Shown here: in pieces, positions 17,841 through 27,209 of the stretch | Layout of the letters: the number at the start of each line of letters is the position of its first letter | Position numbering within the stretch: position 1 is the stretch's first letter | Assembly (NCBI GenBank): GCA_026388015.1 | Contig: JAPLKO010000063.1 | Coordinates: 1 to 64,000 of the forward strand | Reading direction: 5' to 3' | Length of the DNA: 64,000 nucleotides | Source of the DNA: Candidatus Firestoneibacteriota bacterium | Lineage (GTDB): Bacteria > Oederibacteriota > D2-FULL-39-29 | The notes under the pieces: generated by a model | The model's database searches: none | The model's input: only the letters and a program-made list of their open reading frames with translations | Told to the model about the DNA's origin: nothing | Made by a program: the position numbers and the translations under genes

Positions 17841-19031
17841 ATGGAAACGGGAAACGGACAAAAGAGAAGTATAATATTTTATATATCTCTCATAGGTTTT
17901 TTTGGGATATTTACGTCAACTATTTCTAAAAACCCTGTCCTGCCTTATCTTGTAAGATCTCTGGGAGCAGGTGATCAGGTGCTCGGAATCATATCTGCAG
18001 TATCGCCTTTGGCAGGTATTGTTTTTTCTTTTCCTGTCGGAGTTCTGGGGGATAAACTCGGCAGGAAGCTGCTTTTGATAACAGCTGCTTTCATTTTTTT
18101 GCTGGCGCCTTTGATGTATTTACTGGTGACAAATGCCTGGTATTTGATTTTTGTAAGGTTTTTTCACGGCACGGCCACGGCAATACTCGGGCCTGTAGCG
18201 TCCACAATAATAGCCGGGGCTTACGGTAAAAATAAAGGGGAAAAACTCGGAGTGTATTCCTCGACAACACTAATAGGGCGAACTTTAGCTCCCCTTGCGG
18301 GAGGCGCTATTATTGCCTTTTTTTCTTTTCAGGGTGAACTCATAAGTTACCGGGCTGTATATGTTTTTGCCTTCATATTTGCCATACCGGTGGTTATTGG
18401 TGCTTTTATGGTTAATACCGGAGAAACTGCGCTGAAAAAATCTTTTGGATCATCGGCTTTTTTTGAAAGCTTAAAATACATAATGAAAAATAGAACAATA
18501 CTTGCTGCCGCGCTGGTGGATCTTTCCATCTATTTTTCTTTCGGTATTTTTGAGACTTTTGCGCCCGGTTATCTGAAAGATATCGGATATAAACCCCAGA
18601 CGGTAGGCCTTATATTTTCTCTCCAGATACTTGCTATAGCGCTTACAAAACCGCTGTTTGGAAAACTTGCGGACACAATAGATAAACGTTTACAGATCAC
18701 AGCAGGGTTGTTCACTCTCGGTTTTGCCGTTGCGGCGCTTCCTTTTACTGCTTCTTTTGCCGCGGTACTCGGGGCGAGTCTGCTTTTTGGTCTTGCGATG
18801 TCTTTTTCTACGGTGGCTACGAGCGCTTACGTTGCGGATGTGGCGAAGAAAGAACAACTGGGAGCTTCGATGGGCGCGCTTTCCTCTATTATGGATATTG
18901 GGCATTCTGCGGGTCCTCTAATTGCCGGAAGCCTTATCACAATTTTCTCAATAACTGCGGGTTTTGTGTCCGGCTTTATTCTTGCGGCTGCAATAACCGT
19001 TATTTTTCTATTGATTGTTTACCGAAAGTAA
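17841..19031 (+). CDS. Major facilitator superfamily transporter
   Basis: A 12-helix MFS permease of about 396 residues. The loop 2-3 motif appears as GVLGDKLGRKLLL and its repeat in the second half as GKLADTIDKRLQI. The region GRTLAPLAGGAIIAFFSF matches the antiporter motif C position (GxxxGPxxGG-like). Start ATG 17841 has AGGAGA 3 bases upstream of the spacing region; the longer frame from 17694 would overlap the divergent promoter region and is rejected. The substrate is unknown; the drug-efflux branch is most likely. Divergent from the nitronate monooxygenase gene. Confidence 0.85.
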   Translation: METGNGQKRSIIFYISLIGFFGIFTSTISKNPVLPYLVRSLGAGDQVLGIISAVSPLAGIVFSFPVGVLGDKLGRKLLLITAAFIFLLAPLMYLLVTNAWYLIFVRFFHGTATAILGPVASTIIAGAYGKNKGEKLGVYSSTTLIGRTLAPLAGGAIIAFFSFQGELISYRAVYVFAFIFAIPVVIGAFMVNTGETALKKSFGSSAFFESLKYIMKNRTILAAALVDLSIYFSFGIFETFAPGYLKDIGYKPQTVGLIFSLQILAIALTKPLFGKLADTIDKRLQITAGLFTLGFAVAALPFTASFAAVLGASLLFGLAMSFSTVATSAYVADVAKKEQLGASMGALSSIMDIGHSAGPLIAGSLITIFSITAGFVSGFILAAAITVIFLLIVYRK

Positions 19032-19134
19032 AAACAAGCATAAAGAACTGCTCTTACAAGCTTTTTTAGAAGCTATTTAACTGTTTAACAAGGTCAAAGG
19101 AAATGCTAAAATCATGAGAAAGGAGAGATAAAAA

Positions 19135-20757
19135 ATGATAGAAACTATTAAAGAAAAAATACTTATAGTCGATGATGATGCCGGTATTCGAGAAATGTTG
19201 GCCATAAATTTTGCGGATCAATATGATGTTGATACTGCCGGCGGAGCTGAAGAAGTTACGAAAAAACTGGAAACCACAAAGTATTTACTGGTTATCACCG
19301 ATATGAAAATGCCCGGAGGAAGCGGTTTAGATGTTATCCGGTCGGTAAAAAACAAGAGCCCCCTGACCCTGGTTATGGTTATGACGGGTTACGGATCCGT
19401 AGAAGATGCGGTAAATGCCGTAAGGCTGGGGGCAGAGGAATACGTACTTAAACCCTTTTCCCTGGAACGGGTTAATATGACTGTCAAAAACATTGTCGAA
19501 AAGTTTCATCTGAGCAGGCAGCTTAACAAAATAGAAAGATTATTTGAATTAGAAAAAGTTAGCCGGGCTGTGTTGGAATCAGAAATTATTGAAAAAAGCC
19601 TGCCGGACATTTTAAAGATGATTCTTGGTATGTTTAAAGCCGACAGCGGCTCGGTGATGTTGTTTGATAAGAATACTAATCAGTTAATGGTTTCAGCGTC
19701 AGAAGGAATAGCTCCAAAATTTCATGATTCTATAAAGGTTTCAAGCGGAGATAAAATATCCGGTTGGGCGGCAAGGTACAATAGAGCTCTTCTTCTTGAC
19801 GGTGATTCCGAAAAATCAAAAAAAATATTTGGAAATTTTAAGCCCCGCAGTGAAATAAAGTCCTCGCTGGTGGTTCCTCTTACAATCAGAGGGAAACTGC
19901 TCGGGGTGCTGAATCTGAACATGCTTTCCACCCTCAAAAAATTTACCGATGAGGATCTGGATATTATTACAATATTTTCTATGTCTTTGGCTTTAAGCAT
20001 AGAAAACGCGAGGTTCAAAAGAGAACTTATAGAAAACAACGAGCGGCTGAAAGAAATAGATATAGTCAAAACAGATCTTGTCTCCAAGGTTTCGCATGAG
20101 CTGCGTACGCCTTTAACGGTTATTATGGAGGCCGTAAAGATAGTTTCGGACGGCTCCTGCGGCGAGCTCAATGAGGAGCAAAAAGACTATTTAGGGGTGG
20201 CGGTAAATAATGTAGAGAGGCTTGGCCGGCTGATAAATGATGTTTTATTTATTCAGAAACTTGAGGCCGGTATGCTGAAATTTAATCTTCAGGAGAATAA
20301 TATCAATGAATTGGTTGTGAAAATCCTGGAACCGATGAGGCCTATTGCCGGAAAAAAAGGACTTGCTCTTGAGCTGATTATCGGAGAAGATATCCCAAAA
20401 ATAAAATATGACAGCGATAAAATAACACAGGTTATAATAAACCTTGTCGATAATGCGCTAAAATTTACAGAGACCGGGAAAATAACGGTTAAAACCGTAA
20501 AAGAAGGTGATATTGTTAAAGTATCTGTTGCAGATACCGGTATCGGCATAAAGCAGGGAGATACGCCTAAACTTTTTGGTAAATTTGAACAGATTTTAAC
20601 GGGTAACGAACGCCGGACCGGGGGGACAGGGCTTGGACTGTCCATCTGCAGGGAAATAATTACCGGTCATAACGGCAAAATATGGGCCGAGTCTGAATGG
20701 GGAAAAGGCACGAAATTTTATTTTACCCTGCCGGCGGAAGAAAAAGGTGTTTTATGA
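19135..20757 (+). CDS. Hybrid sensor kinase: receiver - GAF - HisKA - HATPase
   Basis: Residues 8-122 are a receiver domain (ILIVDDDAG, phosphoacceptor D56 in VITDMKMPG, K106 in LKPF). A coiled linker and a GAF-like sensor follow at about 140-292. HisKA has H321 in SKVSHELRTPLTV. The HATPase has N440 in LVDNALKF, DTGIGI at 467-472 and GGTGLGLS at 496-503. No membrane segment is present, so it is cytosolic and would itself be controlled through its N-terminal receiver. AAAGGAGAG precedes the ATG and a TGC-TAAAAT extended -10 lies upstream. It overlaps the next response regulator by four bases (ATGA), and a pilus ATPase with a receiver domain follows. Confidence 0.9.
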   Translation: MIETIKEKILIVDDDAGIREMLAINFADQYDVDTAGGAEEVTKKLETTKYLLVITDMKMPGGSGLDVIRSVKNKSPLTLVMVMTGYGSVEDAVNAVRLGAEEYVLKPFSLERVNMTVKNIVEKFHLSRQLNKIERLFELEKVSRAVLESEIIEKSLPDILKMILGMFKADSGSVMLFDKNTNQLMVSASEGIAPKFHDSIKVSSGDKISGWAARYNRALLLDGDSEKSKKIFGNFKPRSEIKSSLVVPLTIRGKLLGVLNLNMLSTLKKFTDEDLDIITIFSMSLALSIENARFKRELIENNERLKEIDIVKTDLVSKVSHELRTPLTVIMEAVKIVSDGSCGELNEEQKDYLGVAVNNVERLGRLINDVLFIQKLEAGMLKFNLQENNINELVVKILEPMRPIAGKKGLALELIIGEDIPKIKYDSDKITQVIINLVDNALKFTETGKITVKTVKEGDIVKVSVADTGIGIKQGDTPKLFGKFEQILTGNERRTGGTGLGLSICREIITGHNGKIWAESEWGKGTKFYFTLPAEEKGVL

Positions 20758-21122
20758 TAAAAAAAATACTTATTATGGATGATGAACCTGATGTAAGGAA
20801 GATGGTTACAGGCAGATTAAAGAAGGCCGGCTTTGATGTAATTGAGGCTGCAAACGGAGAAAGAGGGCTGGAGATGCTGCTTTCAGAAAAACCCGATATG
20901 GTTCTTTTGGATCTGGCAATGCCGGGTCTTGACGGCGCAGCGGTATGCCGCCGCATAAAAGCGGATAACGCGACAAAGAACATACCGGTAATGCTGTTCA
21001 CCGCCTCCATTATAAAACCTATCAGCGAGAGCGCGAAAGAGATGGGTGCGGATGATTATATAGCAAAACCGTTTGATTCAAAAGAGCTTTTGGAAAAAAT
21101 TAGGATGCTGTTAAGCAAATAA
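20754..21122 (+). CDS. Single-domain response regulator (CheY-like)
   Basis: A 122-residue receiver domain with no output domain. Acidic pocket D9-D10 in IMDDEPD, phosphoacceptor D53 in LLDLAMPG, T/S in MLFTAS and Lys in IAKPFD are all present. The start overlaps the kinase stop as ATGA, so the two are translationally coupled and the regulator is the natural phosphorylation target. Longer in-frame starts fall inside the kinase gene and are rejected. With the receiver-bearing pilus ATPase just downstream, control of motility or secretion by protein contact is plausible. Confidence 0.9.
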   Translation: MIKKILIMDDEPDVRKMVTGRLKKAGFDVIEAANGERGLEMLLSEKPDMVLLDLAMPGLDGAAVCRRIKADNATKNIPVMLFTASIIKPISESAKEMGADDYIAKPFDSKELLEKIRMLLSK

Positions 21123-21181
21123 GTTTTCTGCAGGAAAATATTACAAATAATAACTTGTTTTGTCACGAAAGCGGAGTCTTA

Positions 21182-23452
21182 ATGCCGGTATACAGATTTA
21201 AATGTGAAAGTTGTAATTACGCGGGAAAGCTGTCCGTGACGGAACAGTATTTTCCGGTTTTTGAAGCTATTGTCAATCCAAAGTGCCCGCATTGCGGCGG
21301 AGAAATGGTGAATAAAACAACGACGATGGTCAGCCTGACCGACCTGCTGTTGGAAGAAAAACTGCTTACCAAAGAACAGCTTGAAGATGCTCGAGACAGG
21401 CAGTTAGGCGCAAAAAAACCTATTCACGAAGTTATTGTAAATATGGGATTTTTGACGGAAGATAAGTTGATGGCTGTGGCGTCAAGAGCCTATAATCTTC
21501 CGGTTGTTGACCTTAATAACGAAAAAGCAGATTCCCAGGTGCTTCAATTACTTACTTATGAACAAGTCAAGCGCTACGGTGTTTTTCCCTTAAGAATAGA
21601 ACAGGGAGAGCTCGTGGTTGCTATGAGCGATCCTCTGGATTTGGTGACCTTGGACGATATGCGGGTTATAACCAAAATGGGAATAAGGCCCGTCCTGAGC
21701 ACCAAAAGCAATATTTCACACTTTATCGAAGAGTTCTATGCCATAGATGACGATACCTATGATTTTGTTAAAAATATCGGGGATGATCTAAATGTGGTGC
21801 CGATAGAAGAGGACGGGGAAGAGAAAGGATTATTTGAAGTCGAAGCGACCGGTATGGATAAATCTCTGGCGGTTAGACTTACCAACTTTGTGTTAAGTGA
21901 AGCTGTTAAATTAAAAGCGAGCGATATTCATGTGGAGCCGTATGAAAAATTTGTTGAGATAAGATTTCGGATTGACGGTATTCTTAAAAGCATTAAGAAG
22001 TTTCCCGTCGGAATATCAAGGCTGATTATCGCGCGCATAAAAGCATTATCCCAGATGGATATATCTGAAACACGAAAACCGCAGGACGGCCGCAGCAAGG
22101 TTGAAATCGGCGAGAAAAAAGTAGATTTGCGAATTTCAATTATTCCGACCTACTTTGGAGAAAAAATTGTTATAAGGCTGCTTGATTACAGTCAAACACG
22201 CAAGACAATTGAAAGTCTCGGCTTTCAGGGAAGCGAACTTAAGCTGTTTAAGGAATCTATAAAAAAACCGCAGGGCATTGTATTGATTACAGGGCCGACA
22301 GGGTCGGGAAAAACTTCTACAATATACGCCGCTCTTAATGCCATAAAGAGCGAGGCCGTTAATGTCATTACAATTGAAGATCCTATCGAATACTTGATGG
22401 AAGGCGTCAATCAAATACAGGTTAACCCGTACAAGGATGTTACTTTTGCAAAAGGTCTAAGAAGTATATTGCGGCAGGACCCCAACGTTATTTTTATTGG
22501 AGAGATCAGAGACTCAGAAACGGCAGGAATAGCTTTTAGGGCCGCCTTAACCGGCCATTTAGTTTTTTCAACCCTGCATACCAACAGCGCTATTGCTTCA
22601 ATTGTAAGATTGCAGGATGTCGGCTTGGATCTCCACATAATTGCCTCCTCGCTTATTTCTGTTATTGCGCAAAGACTTGTAAGGGTGATATGCCCTCATT
22701 GTAAACAGCCGTATAGACCGAATAATGACATCATAGAAAAATTCAAGCTTTTCATAGAAAAGCACGACGTCTTACAATTTTATAAAGGAAACGGGTGTGA
22801 AAAGTGCAATTATTCCGGATACTCGGGCAGAACAGCAATATTTGAAATATTAAAAAACGATGAGCACATTCAAAGCTTGATATCTAACAAGGCGTCCGAA
22901 AAAGAAATACTGAATGAAGCCAGGAAAAGCGGGTTTATGACGCTATCGGAAGCCGGTGTGGTTAAGGTTTCGCAGGGCTTAACGACTTTGGATGAAGTTG
23001 AAAGGATTTCCGAAGTTGGCTGGCAGGAGGATGACTCAAAAAAAGAGAAAGTGTTACCGACGTATACTTCCGCCGGCAAACTCCTGAGGATTCTGGTGGT
23101 TGATGATGAAGATGATATAAGAAAAGTTATTTGCAAGCGTCTCAAAGATGCGGGCTACGAAGTACTGCAGGCAAGAACAGGGAAAGAGGCGCTCGCGTGC
23201 GCCTTCATGGAAAATCCAGATTTGATTATTATGGATGTAATGATGCCGGAAATGGACGGACTTGAAGCGACAAAAAAAATAAGAGCCAATCTTCAGACCG
23301 TCTCAATCCCGGTCATAATGCTAACCGCAAAACAGGATAAACATAGCGAATTGGCAGGGCTTGATGCCGGCGCAGACGACTATATTGCCAAGCCTTTTGA
23401 CGGTAATAAGTTAATAACCAGAATAAGAATGTTACTACAGAGAGGGCAGTAA
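21182..23452 (+). CDS. PilB/GspE-type assembly ATPase with N-terminal zinc ribbon and C-terminal receiver domain
   Basis: Powers pilus or type II secretion assembly from the cytoplasm. Domains in order: an FmdB-like zinc ribbon (MPVYRFKCESC, C8, C11, C35, C38); the MshEN/GspE N-domain (about 50-200, LLLEEKLLTKEQL, FGVFPL-like); the hexameric ATPase with Walker A GPTGSGKT near 371, the Asp box ITIEDPIEY, Walker B VIFIGEIRDSET and the His box LVFSTLHTNSA; the C-terminal four-Cys motif CPHC..CEKC usual for GspE/PilB; then a full receiver (ILVVDDEDD, acceptor in LIIMDVMMPEMDG, IAKPFD) from about 636. ATG 21182 is preferred because it gives the exact zinc-ribbon N-terminus and has GCGGAG upstream. 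The receiver fusion beside a kinase and a CheY-like gene implies phosphorylation-controlled assembly. Confidence 0.9.
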   Translation: MPVYRFKCESCNYAGKLSVTEQYFPVFEAIVNPKCPHCGGEMVNKTTTMVSLTDLLLEEKLLTKEQLEDARDRQLGAKKPIHEVIVNMGFLTEDKLMAVASRAYNLPVVDLNNEKADSQVLQLLTYEQVKRYGVFPLRIEQGELVVAMSDPLDLVTLDDMRVITKMGIRPVLSTKSNISHFIEEFYAIDDDTYDFVKNIGDDLNVVPIEEDGEEKGLFEVEATGMDKSLAVRLTNFVLSEAVKLKASDIHVEPYEKFVEIRFRIDGILKSIKKFPVGISRLIIARIKALSQMDISETRKPQDGRSKVEIGEKKVDLRISIIPTYFGEKIVIRLLDYSQTRKTIESLGFQGSELKLFKESIKKPQGIVLITGPTGSGKTSTIYAALNAIKSEAVNVITIEDPIEYLMEGVNQIQVNPYKDVTFAKGLRSILRQDPNVIFIGEIRDSETAGIAFRAALTGHLVFSTLHTNSAIASIVRLQDVGLDLHIIASSLISVIAQRLVRVICPHCKQPYRPNNDIIEKFKLFIEKHDVLQFYKGNGCEKCNYSGYSGRTAIFEILKNDEHIQSLISNKASEKEILNEARKSGFMTLSEAGVVKVSQGLTTLDEVERISEVGWQEDDSKKEKVLPTYTSAGKLLRILVVDDEDDIRKVICKRLKDAGYEVLQARTGKEALACAFMENPDLIIMDVMMPEMDGLEATKKIRANLQTVSIPVIMLTAKQDKHSELAGLDAGADDYIAKPFDGNKLITRIRMLLQRGQ

Positions 23453-23553
23453 AAAAATGACAAACTTTATTAGCCGTAACATTTGGCTTACGGCCAGAGT
23501 TTAAATAATAATTATTAATACCGCCCCGGCTATGCTGTTTTTTGGAATTCCTC

Positions 23554-23582
23554 TGGAAAAGCAAAATACTCTGTGTTATAAT
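23554..23582 (+). promoter_or_regulatory. Candidate promoter upstream of tRNA-Gln
   Basis: TGGAAA (23554-23559), 17 bases, TATAAT (23577-23582). The tRNA begins 115 bases further on. Apart from this I see nothing functional in the 245 bases after the pilus ATPase gene. Confidence 0.45.
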
Positions 23583-23697
23583 AACCTTCAATAATTTTAA
23601 ATTAATAGTAGTTAGTAATCAGGGGCGCCGGCTTCCGCTTGAGGTGCACGCAGCGTAAGATATCCCCGGCCGCCCGCGCTAAACCAGTTAACTATAT

Positions 23698-23771
23698 TGC
23701 CGGATCGTCTAATGGTAGGACTGCAGACTCTGAATCTGCCTATGGAGGTTCGATTCCTCCCCCGGCAACCA
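23698..23771 (+). tRNA. tRNA-Gln (anticodon CUG)
   Basis: Acceptor TGCCGGA pairs with CCCGGCA except for an A-C at the seventh pair. The D arm GTCTAATGGTAGGAC, the anticodon stem GCAGA/TCTGC with loop CTCTGAA and the T arm GGAGG/CCTCC with loop TTCGATT are complete. Anticodon CTG is at 23730-23732. Discriminator A is followed by an encoded CCA. Confidence 0.95.
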
Positions 23772-23828
23772 AAAATTTAGCTAAAAAACCCGCATCAAAG
23801 CAAATCTTCTTTATTGTCCCCGAGGCTG

Positions 23829-23858
23829 TTGAGTTTCATTAATAGAAAGGTATATAAT
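23829..23858 (+). promoter_or_regulatory. Promoter of the PIF1-WYL helicase, probably leaderless
   Basis: TTGAGT (23829-23834), 18 bases, TATAAT (23853-23858), then five bases and ATG. AGAAAGG lies between the boxes and would not be transcribed if this promoter is used. Confidence 0.6.
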
Positions 23859-23863
23859 AGCTT

Positions 23864-25423
23864 ATGAACGATATCGAATTAAATGAAGGTTTTGTAAAGG
23901 CGTTTACGGCTTGCGAAGAAACTGCCAAACACGTTTTTATTACGGGTAAGGCCGGGACCGGCAAGTCAACCTTTCTTCAGTATTTTAAGCAAAACACAAA
24001 AAAAAAGACAGCAGTTATTGCGCCTACCGGAGTGGCGGCCCTTAATGTTAACGGGGAGACCATACACTCCTTCTTCGGTTTCCTTCCGGATATAACCCTT
24101 GAAAAGGTAAAAGTCTCCAAAAAGAAAAATAGGGAACTTTTTAAAATAATAGATGCTATTGTAATAGATGAAGTCTCAATGGTCAGAGCGGATCTTATGG
24201 ACTGCATCGATAAGTTCCTTAGAATAAACGGTAAAGACAAAAAACTGCCTTTTGGGGGGATTCAAATGATCTTTATCGGGGATTTATACCAGCTGCCGCC
24301 TGTTGTTACCTCCAAAGAAAGAGAGATGTTCAAGACTCTTTATAAAAGTCCGTATTTTTTTTCTTCAGAAGTGTTCAAGGAGCTTAACATTTTTTTTATG
24401 GAGTTTGAAAAGATCTACCGGCAGTCCGAAGAGGGTTTTATCCGGCTGTTAAATAAGATTAGAAATAATACTATCGGGGAAGAGGATATAAAGATACTCA
24501 ACCAGCGGCACGGGGCAAAATTTGAGGGAAAATCAACTTCCAAATACTTTATTTATCTGACAACTACCAATAAAGCGGCCACCGAGATAAATGAAGAACA
24601 GCTTTCAAAACTAAGAGGCAGGCAGTATGAATATGAAGCCGAAACGGAAGGGAATATAGAAAGCGGGCATTTTCCGACGGACAGTGTTCTGAGGCTGAAA
24701 AAAGGCGCCCAGATAATGATGCTAAATAACGAGCAGACCGGAAGATGGGTTAACGGCACGCTCGGGACCATTCTTGATTTTTATAAGAATACCGACGGGG
24801 GCGAAGACACCATAGTCGTAGAATTTTCCGACGGGACGATAGAAGAGATTAACTCAAACACGTGGGATATCTTCCATTATAAGTATGACGCAAAGAAAAA
24901 AACGCTGGAATCAGAAACCATCGGAAGTTTTACGCAGTACCCTTTGAAGCTGGCCTGGGCGGTGACTATACATAAAAGCCAGGGTAAGACTTTTAACAAG
25001 GTAATAGTTGACTTTGGCGCCGGGACATTTGCTCACGGGCAGGCATATGTGGCGCTTAGCAGATGCACTTCTTTCGGAGGGTTGGTTCTGAAGCAGCCTC
25101 TAAAAAAACAGCATATCCTTATGGATTGGAGAGTTGTAGAATTTGTAACAAAGTATCAGTATAAAATATCGGAAGCCCTAATGTCCAAGGAAAGCAAACT
25201 CCAGATGCTTAACGAAGCCATTAAAAATAAAACCCGCCTGGAAATTGTCTATTTGAAAAACAGCGATGAGAAGTCGAAAAGAATTATACTTCCTATAAGG
25301 GTGGGAGATATGGTCTACAAGGAAAAAACATTCCCCGGGGTTGTAGCCTATTGCGAGAAGAGAAAAGAAGAACGCACCTTTCGTGTGGATCGAATATTGG
25401 AGATGAAAATAAAAAGGCCTTAA
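23864..25423 (+). CDS. PIF1-like superfamily 1 helicase with C-terminal WYL-like domain
   Basis: A 5'-3' DNA helicase of the PIF1/RecD group. Walker A is GKAGTGKS at 28-35, motif Ia IAPTGVAALN, motif II VIDEVSMV, motif III IFIGDLYQLPP, then a C-terminal SF1 part with LKLAWAVTIHKSQGKTF and AYVALSRCTSF (motifs V and VI). The last 75 residues (LQMLNEAIKNKTRLEIVYL, then PIRVGDMVYKE and FRVDRILEM) look like a WYL domain, a nucleic-acid or ligand-sensing module. PIF1 enzymes resolve G-quadruplex and fork barriers. The gene stands alone after tRNA-Gln. Confidence is high for the helicase and moderate for the WYL call. Confidence 0.85.
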   Translation: MNDIELNEGFVKAFTACEETAKHVFITGKAGTGKSTFLQYFKQNTKKKTAVIAPTGVAALNVNGETIHSFFGFLPDITLEKVKVSKKKNRELFKIIDAIVIDEVSMVRADLMDCIDKFLRINGKDKKLPFGGIQMIFIGDLYQLPPVVTSKEREMFKTLYKSPYFFSSEVFKELNIFFMEFEKIYRQSEEGFIRLLNKIRNNTIGEEDIKILNQRHGAKFEGKSTSKYFIYLTTTNKAATEINEEQLSKLRGRQYEYEAETEGNIESGHFPTDSVLRLKKGAQIMMLNNEQTGRWVNGTLGTILDFYKNTDGGEDTIVVEFSDGTIEEINSNTWDIFHYKYDAKKKTLESETIGSFTQYPLKLAWAVTIHKSQGKTFNKVIVDFGAGTFAHGQAYVALSRCTSFGGLVLKQPLKKQHILMDWRVVEFVTKYQYKISEALMSKESKLQMLNEAIKNKTRLEIVYLKNSDEKSKRIILPIRVGDMVYKEKTFPGVVAYCEKRKEERTFRVDRILEMKIKRP

Positions 25424-25472
25424 GGCCGGCAAAGCGGTCAAACCGGCTGATATACTCAAAAGTCACCCAAAA

Positions 25473-25481
25473 TGGTATAAT
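25473..25481 (+). promoter_or_regulatory. Extended -10 promoter of nadB
   Basis: TGGTATAAT, an extended -10 element. No good -35 is present at 17 bases. The start codon is 33 bases downstream, behind an AAAAGGAATAAAGG ribosome-binding region. Confidence 0.45.
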
Positions 25482-25514
25482 TAATAACCAAAAAAAAGGA
25501 ATAAAGGCTGAAAA

Positions 25515-27185
25515 ATGAAAGAAAATATTATTAAAACGGAATGCGCGGTGATAGGCGGAGGTTTCGCGGGGTGTACTGCGGCGCTTGAGCTTGCTGATGC
25601 GGGAAAAAAAGTCTTTCTTTATGTTAAAGGAAAATTACTGGAAGACTGCAGCAGCTATCTTGTGGCCGGCGGGCTTGCGGCGGTGCCGGTGAAAGAAAAA
25701 AAAGTATTGGGCGGGGATTCCTTCAGGCTCCACATTAAAGAAACCTTAAAAGCGGGAAAATATTTAAATGATGTCTCAATCGTAGAATATTGCGTGGAGC
25801 ATTTTTATGAGGATGTAATTCTCTGGCTTGCCAAAAAAGGCGTTAGATTTGACGGCCCCGGAAAAGCCGGATATGAATATGATTTACACCAGGAGGGAGG
25901 GCACAGCAAACACCGTATATTTCATATAAAAGATTTTACGGGGCATAACATAATGGAAGTTATGACCGAAAAAATCAAAAAACATCCGAATATTAAAGTT
26001 TTTCAGAATCACATGGCCATTGATATCGTTACAAAAAATAAACTCTCCGGAAAGAAAGGAAAGGATGCTCTTCTCGGGGTCTATATCTATGACGCCGAGA
26101 ACGACAGTATTAAGGCGGTTGCCCCAAAAGCCCTGTTTCTCTCAACAGGCGGAATCGGGAAGGTGTTTATGTATACAAGTAATCCCGATATCGCAACCGG
26201 AGACGGTTTCGCAATGTGCTACCGCGCCGGTTTAGCTCTCGCCAATATGGAATTTGTACAGTTCCATCCTACGGTGTTTTATGATCCTCTGGCCGGCAGC
26301 GAGTTTTCGAGAAGGTTCTTGTTGACGGAAGCGCTGCGCGGGGCAGGGGCTTTTCTAAAACTTTTCAAGGATTCAAAGGAAGATTTTGTAAAAAAATATG
26401 ATCCTCTCGGTTCGAAATCCACCCGGGATGTGGTAACCGGCGCGGAAGACATCGAGATGAGAAAGCACGGCCTTAATTATGTCTGGCTGGATTGTACAAA
26501 AATAGACGCAAAAAAAATAAAAAGTAATTTCAAAAACTCCTATGACTTTTGCCTGAGCAAAGGTATTGATATGACAAAAGAGCCGGTGCCGGTTGTTTAC
26601 GCCGAACATTACTCCAACGGCGGAGTAGTTACGGATAAAAACGGGGCAACTGAAGTTGCGGGGCTGTATGTAATAGGGGAAACCTCCTATACCGGACTTC
26701 ATGGAGCGACAAGACTTGCCAGTAACTCGGCGCCGGAGTGTGTATTATTCGGCCGGCTGGCGGCTGCAGCCTACATAGCAGGCGGCAAACAGGGTGAGGA
26801 AGGGCTGCCGGCCTGGAGAACGGGCGGAGCCAGAAAGATAAAAGATTTGGCCACTATAGGTTACTACTGGGAAACGGTAAGACGAACAATGACTTCTCTT
26901 TGCGGGGTTTCCAGAAACGAAGAAAGATTGACTGCAGCTAAAGAGGTGCTTTCTTCCTTAAGCAATAATATTAAAAACTTCTACTGGTATTACCGGATCA
27001 CAAAAGAGTTTCTGGAGGTGAGAAATATTGCGACCGTGGCTTCTATAATAATAGAAAGCGCCTTGGCCAGAAAAGAGAGCCGGGCATGTCATTTTAGGGA
27101 GGACTACCCGAAAGAATTAAAAGCTTTTAAAAGGATAACGATAATAAAAAAGAAACAAAAGGTGTTAACAAAAAAAACCGGATAG
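25515..27185 (+). CDS. nadB: L-aspartate oxidase-like flavoprotein (NadB / SdhA family)
   Basis: FAD enzyme that oxidises L-aspartate to iminoaspartate, the first step of de novo NAD synthesis. The dinucleotide fold opens with CAVIGGGFAGCTAALEL. The substrate side shows QEGGHSKHRIFHI, LTEALRGAGAFL with the active-site Arg, and HYSNGGVVTDKNG, then GLYVIGETSYTGLHGATRLASNS, where NadB proteins usually read HGANRLASNS. It is 556 residues, normal for NadB. Fumarate reductase/succinate dehydrogenase flavoproteins are close relatives, but the EGGHSxxR motif favours NadB. No nadA or nadC is nearby. A Cys-rich small protein gene follows after 24 bases. Confidence 0.85.
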   Translation: MKENIIKTECAVIGGGFAGCTAALELADAGKKVFLYVKGKLLEDCSSYLVAGGLAAVPVKEKKVLGGDSFRLHIKETLKAGKYLNDVSIVEYCVEHFYEDVILWLAKKGVRFDGPGKAGYEYDLHQEGGHSKHRIFHIKDFTGHNIMEVMTEKIKKHPNIKVFQNHMAIDIVTKNKLSGKKGKDALLGVYIYDAENDSIKAVAPKALFLSTGGIGKVFMYTSNPDIATGDGFAMCYRAGLALANMEFVQFHPTVFYDPLAGSEFSRRFLLTEALRGAGAFLKLFKDSKEDFVKKYDPLGSKSTRDVVTGAEDIEMRKHGLNYVWLDCTKIDAKKIKSNFKNSYDFCLSKGIDMTKEPVPVVYAEHYSNGGVVTDKNGATEVAGLYVIGETSYTGLHGATRLASNSAPECVLFGRLAAAAYIAGGKQGEEGLPAWRTGGARKIKDLATIGYYWETVRRTMTSLCGVSRNEERLTAAKEVLSSLSNNIKNFYWYYRITKEFLEVRNIATVASIIIESALARKESRACHFREDYPKELKAFKRITIIKKKQKVLTKKTG

Positions 27186-27209
27186 GTTTAAGGTGCTCCG
27201 GAGGCTAAA

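Noticed and set aside
23639-23842. Open frame of 67 residues across the tRNA-Gln region
   Set aside because: It reads the tRNA gene as protein (SSNGRTADSESAYGGS), a well-known false ORF; no ribosome-binding site.
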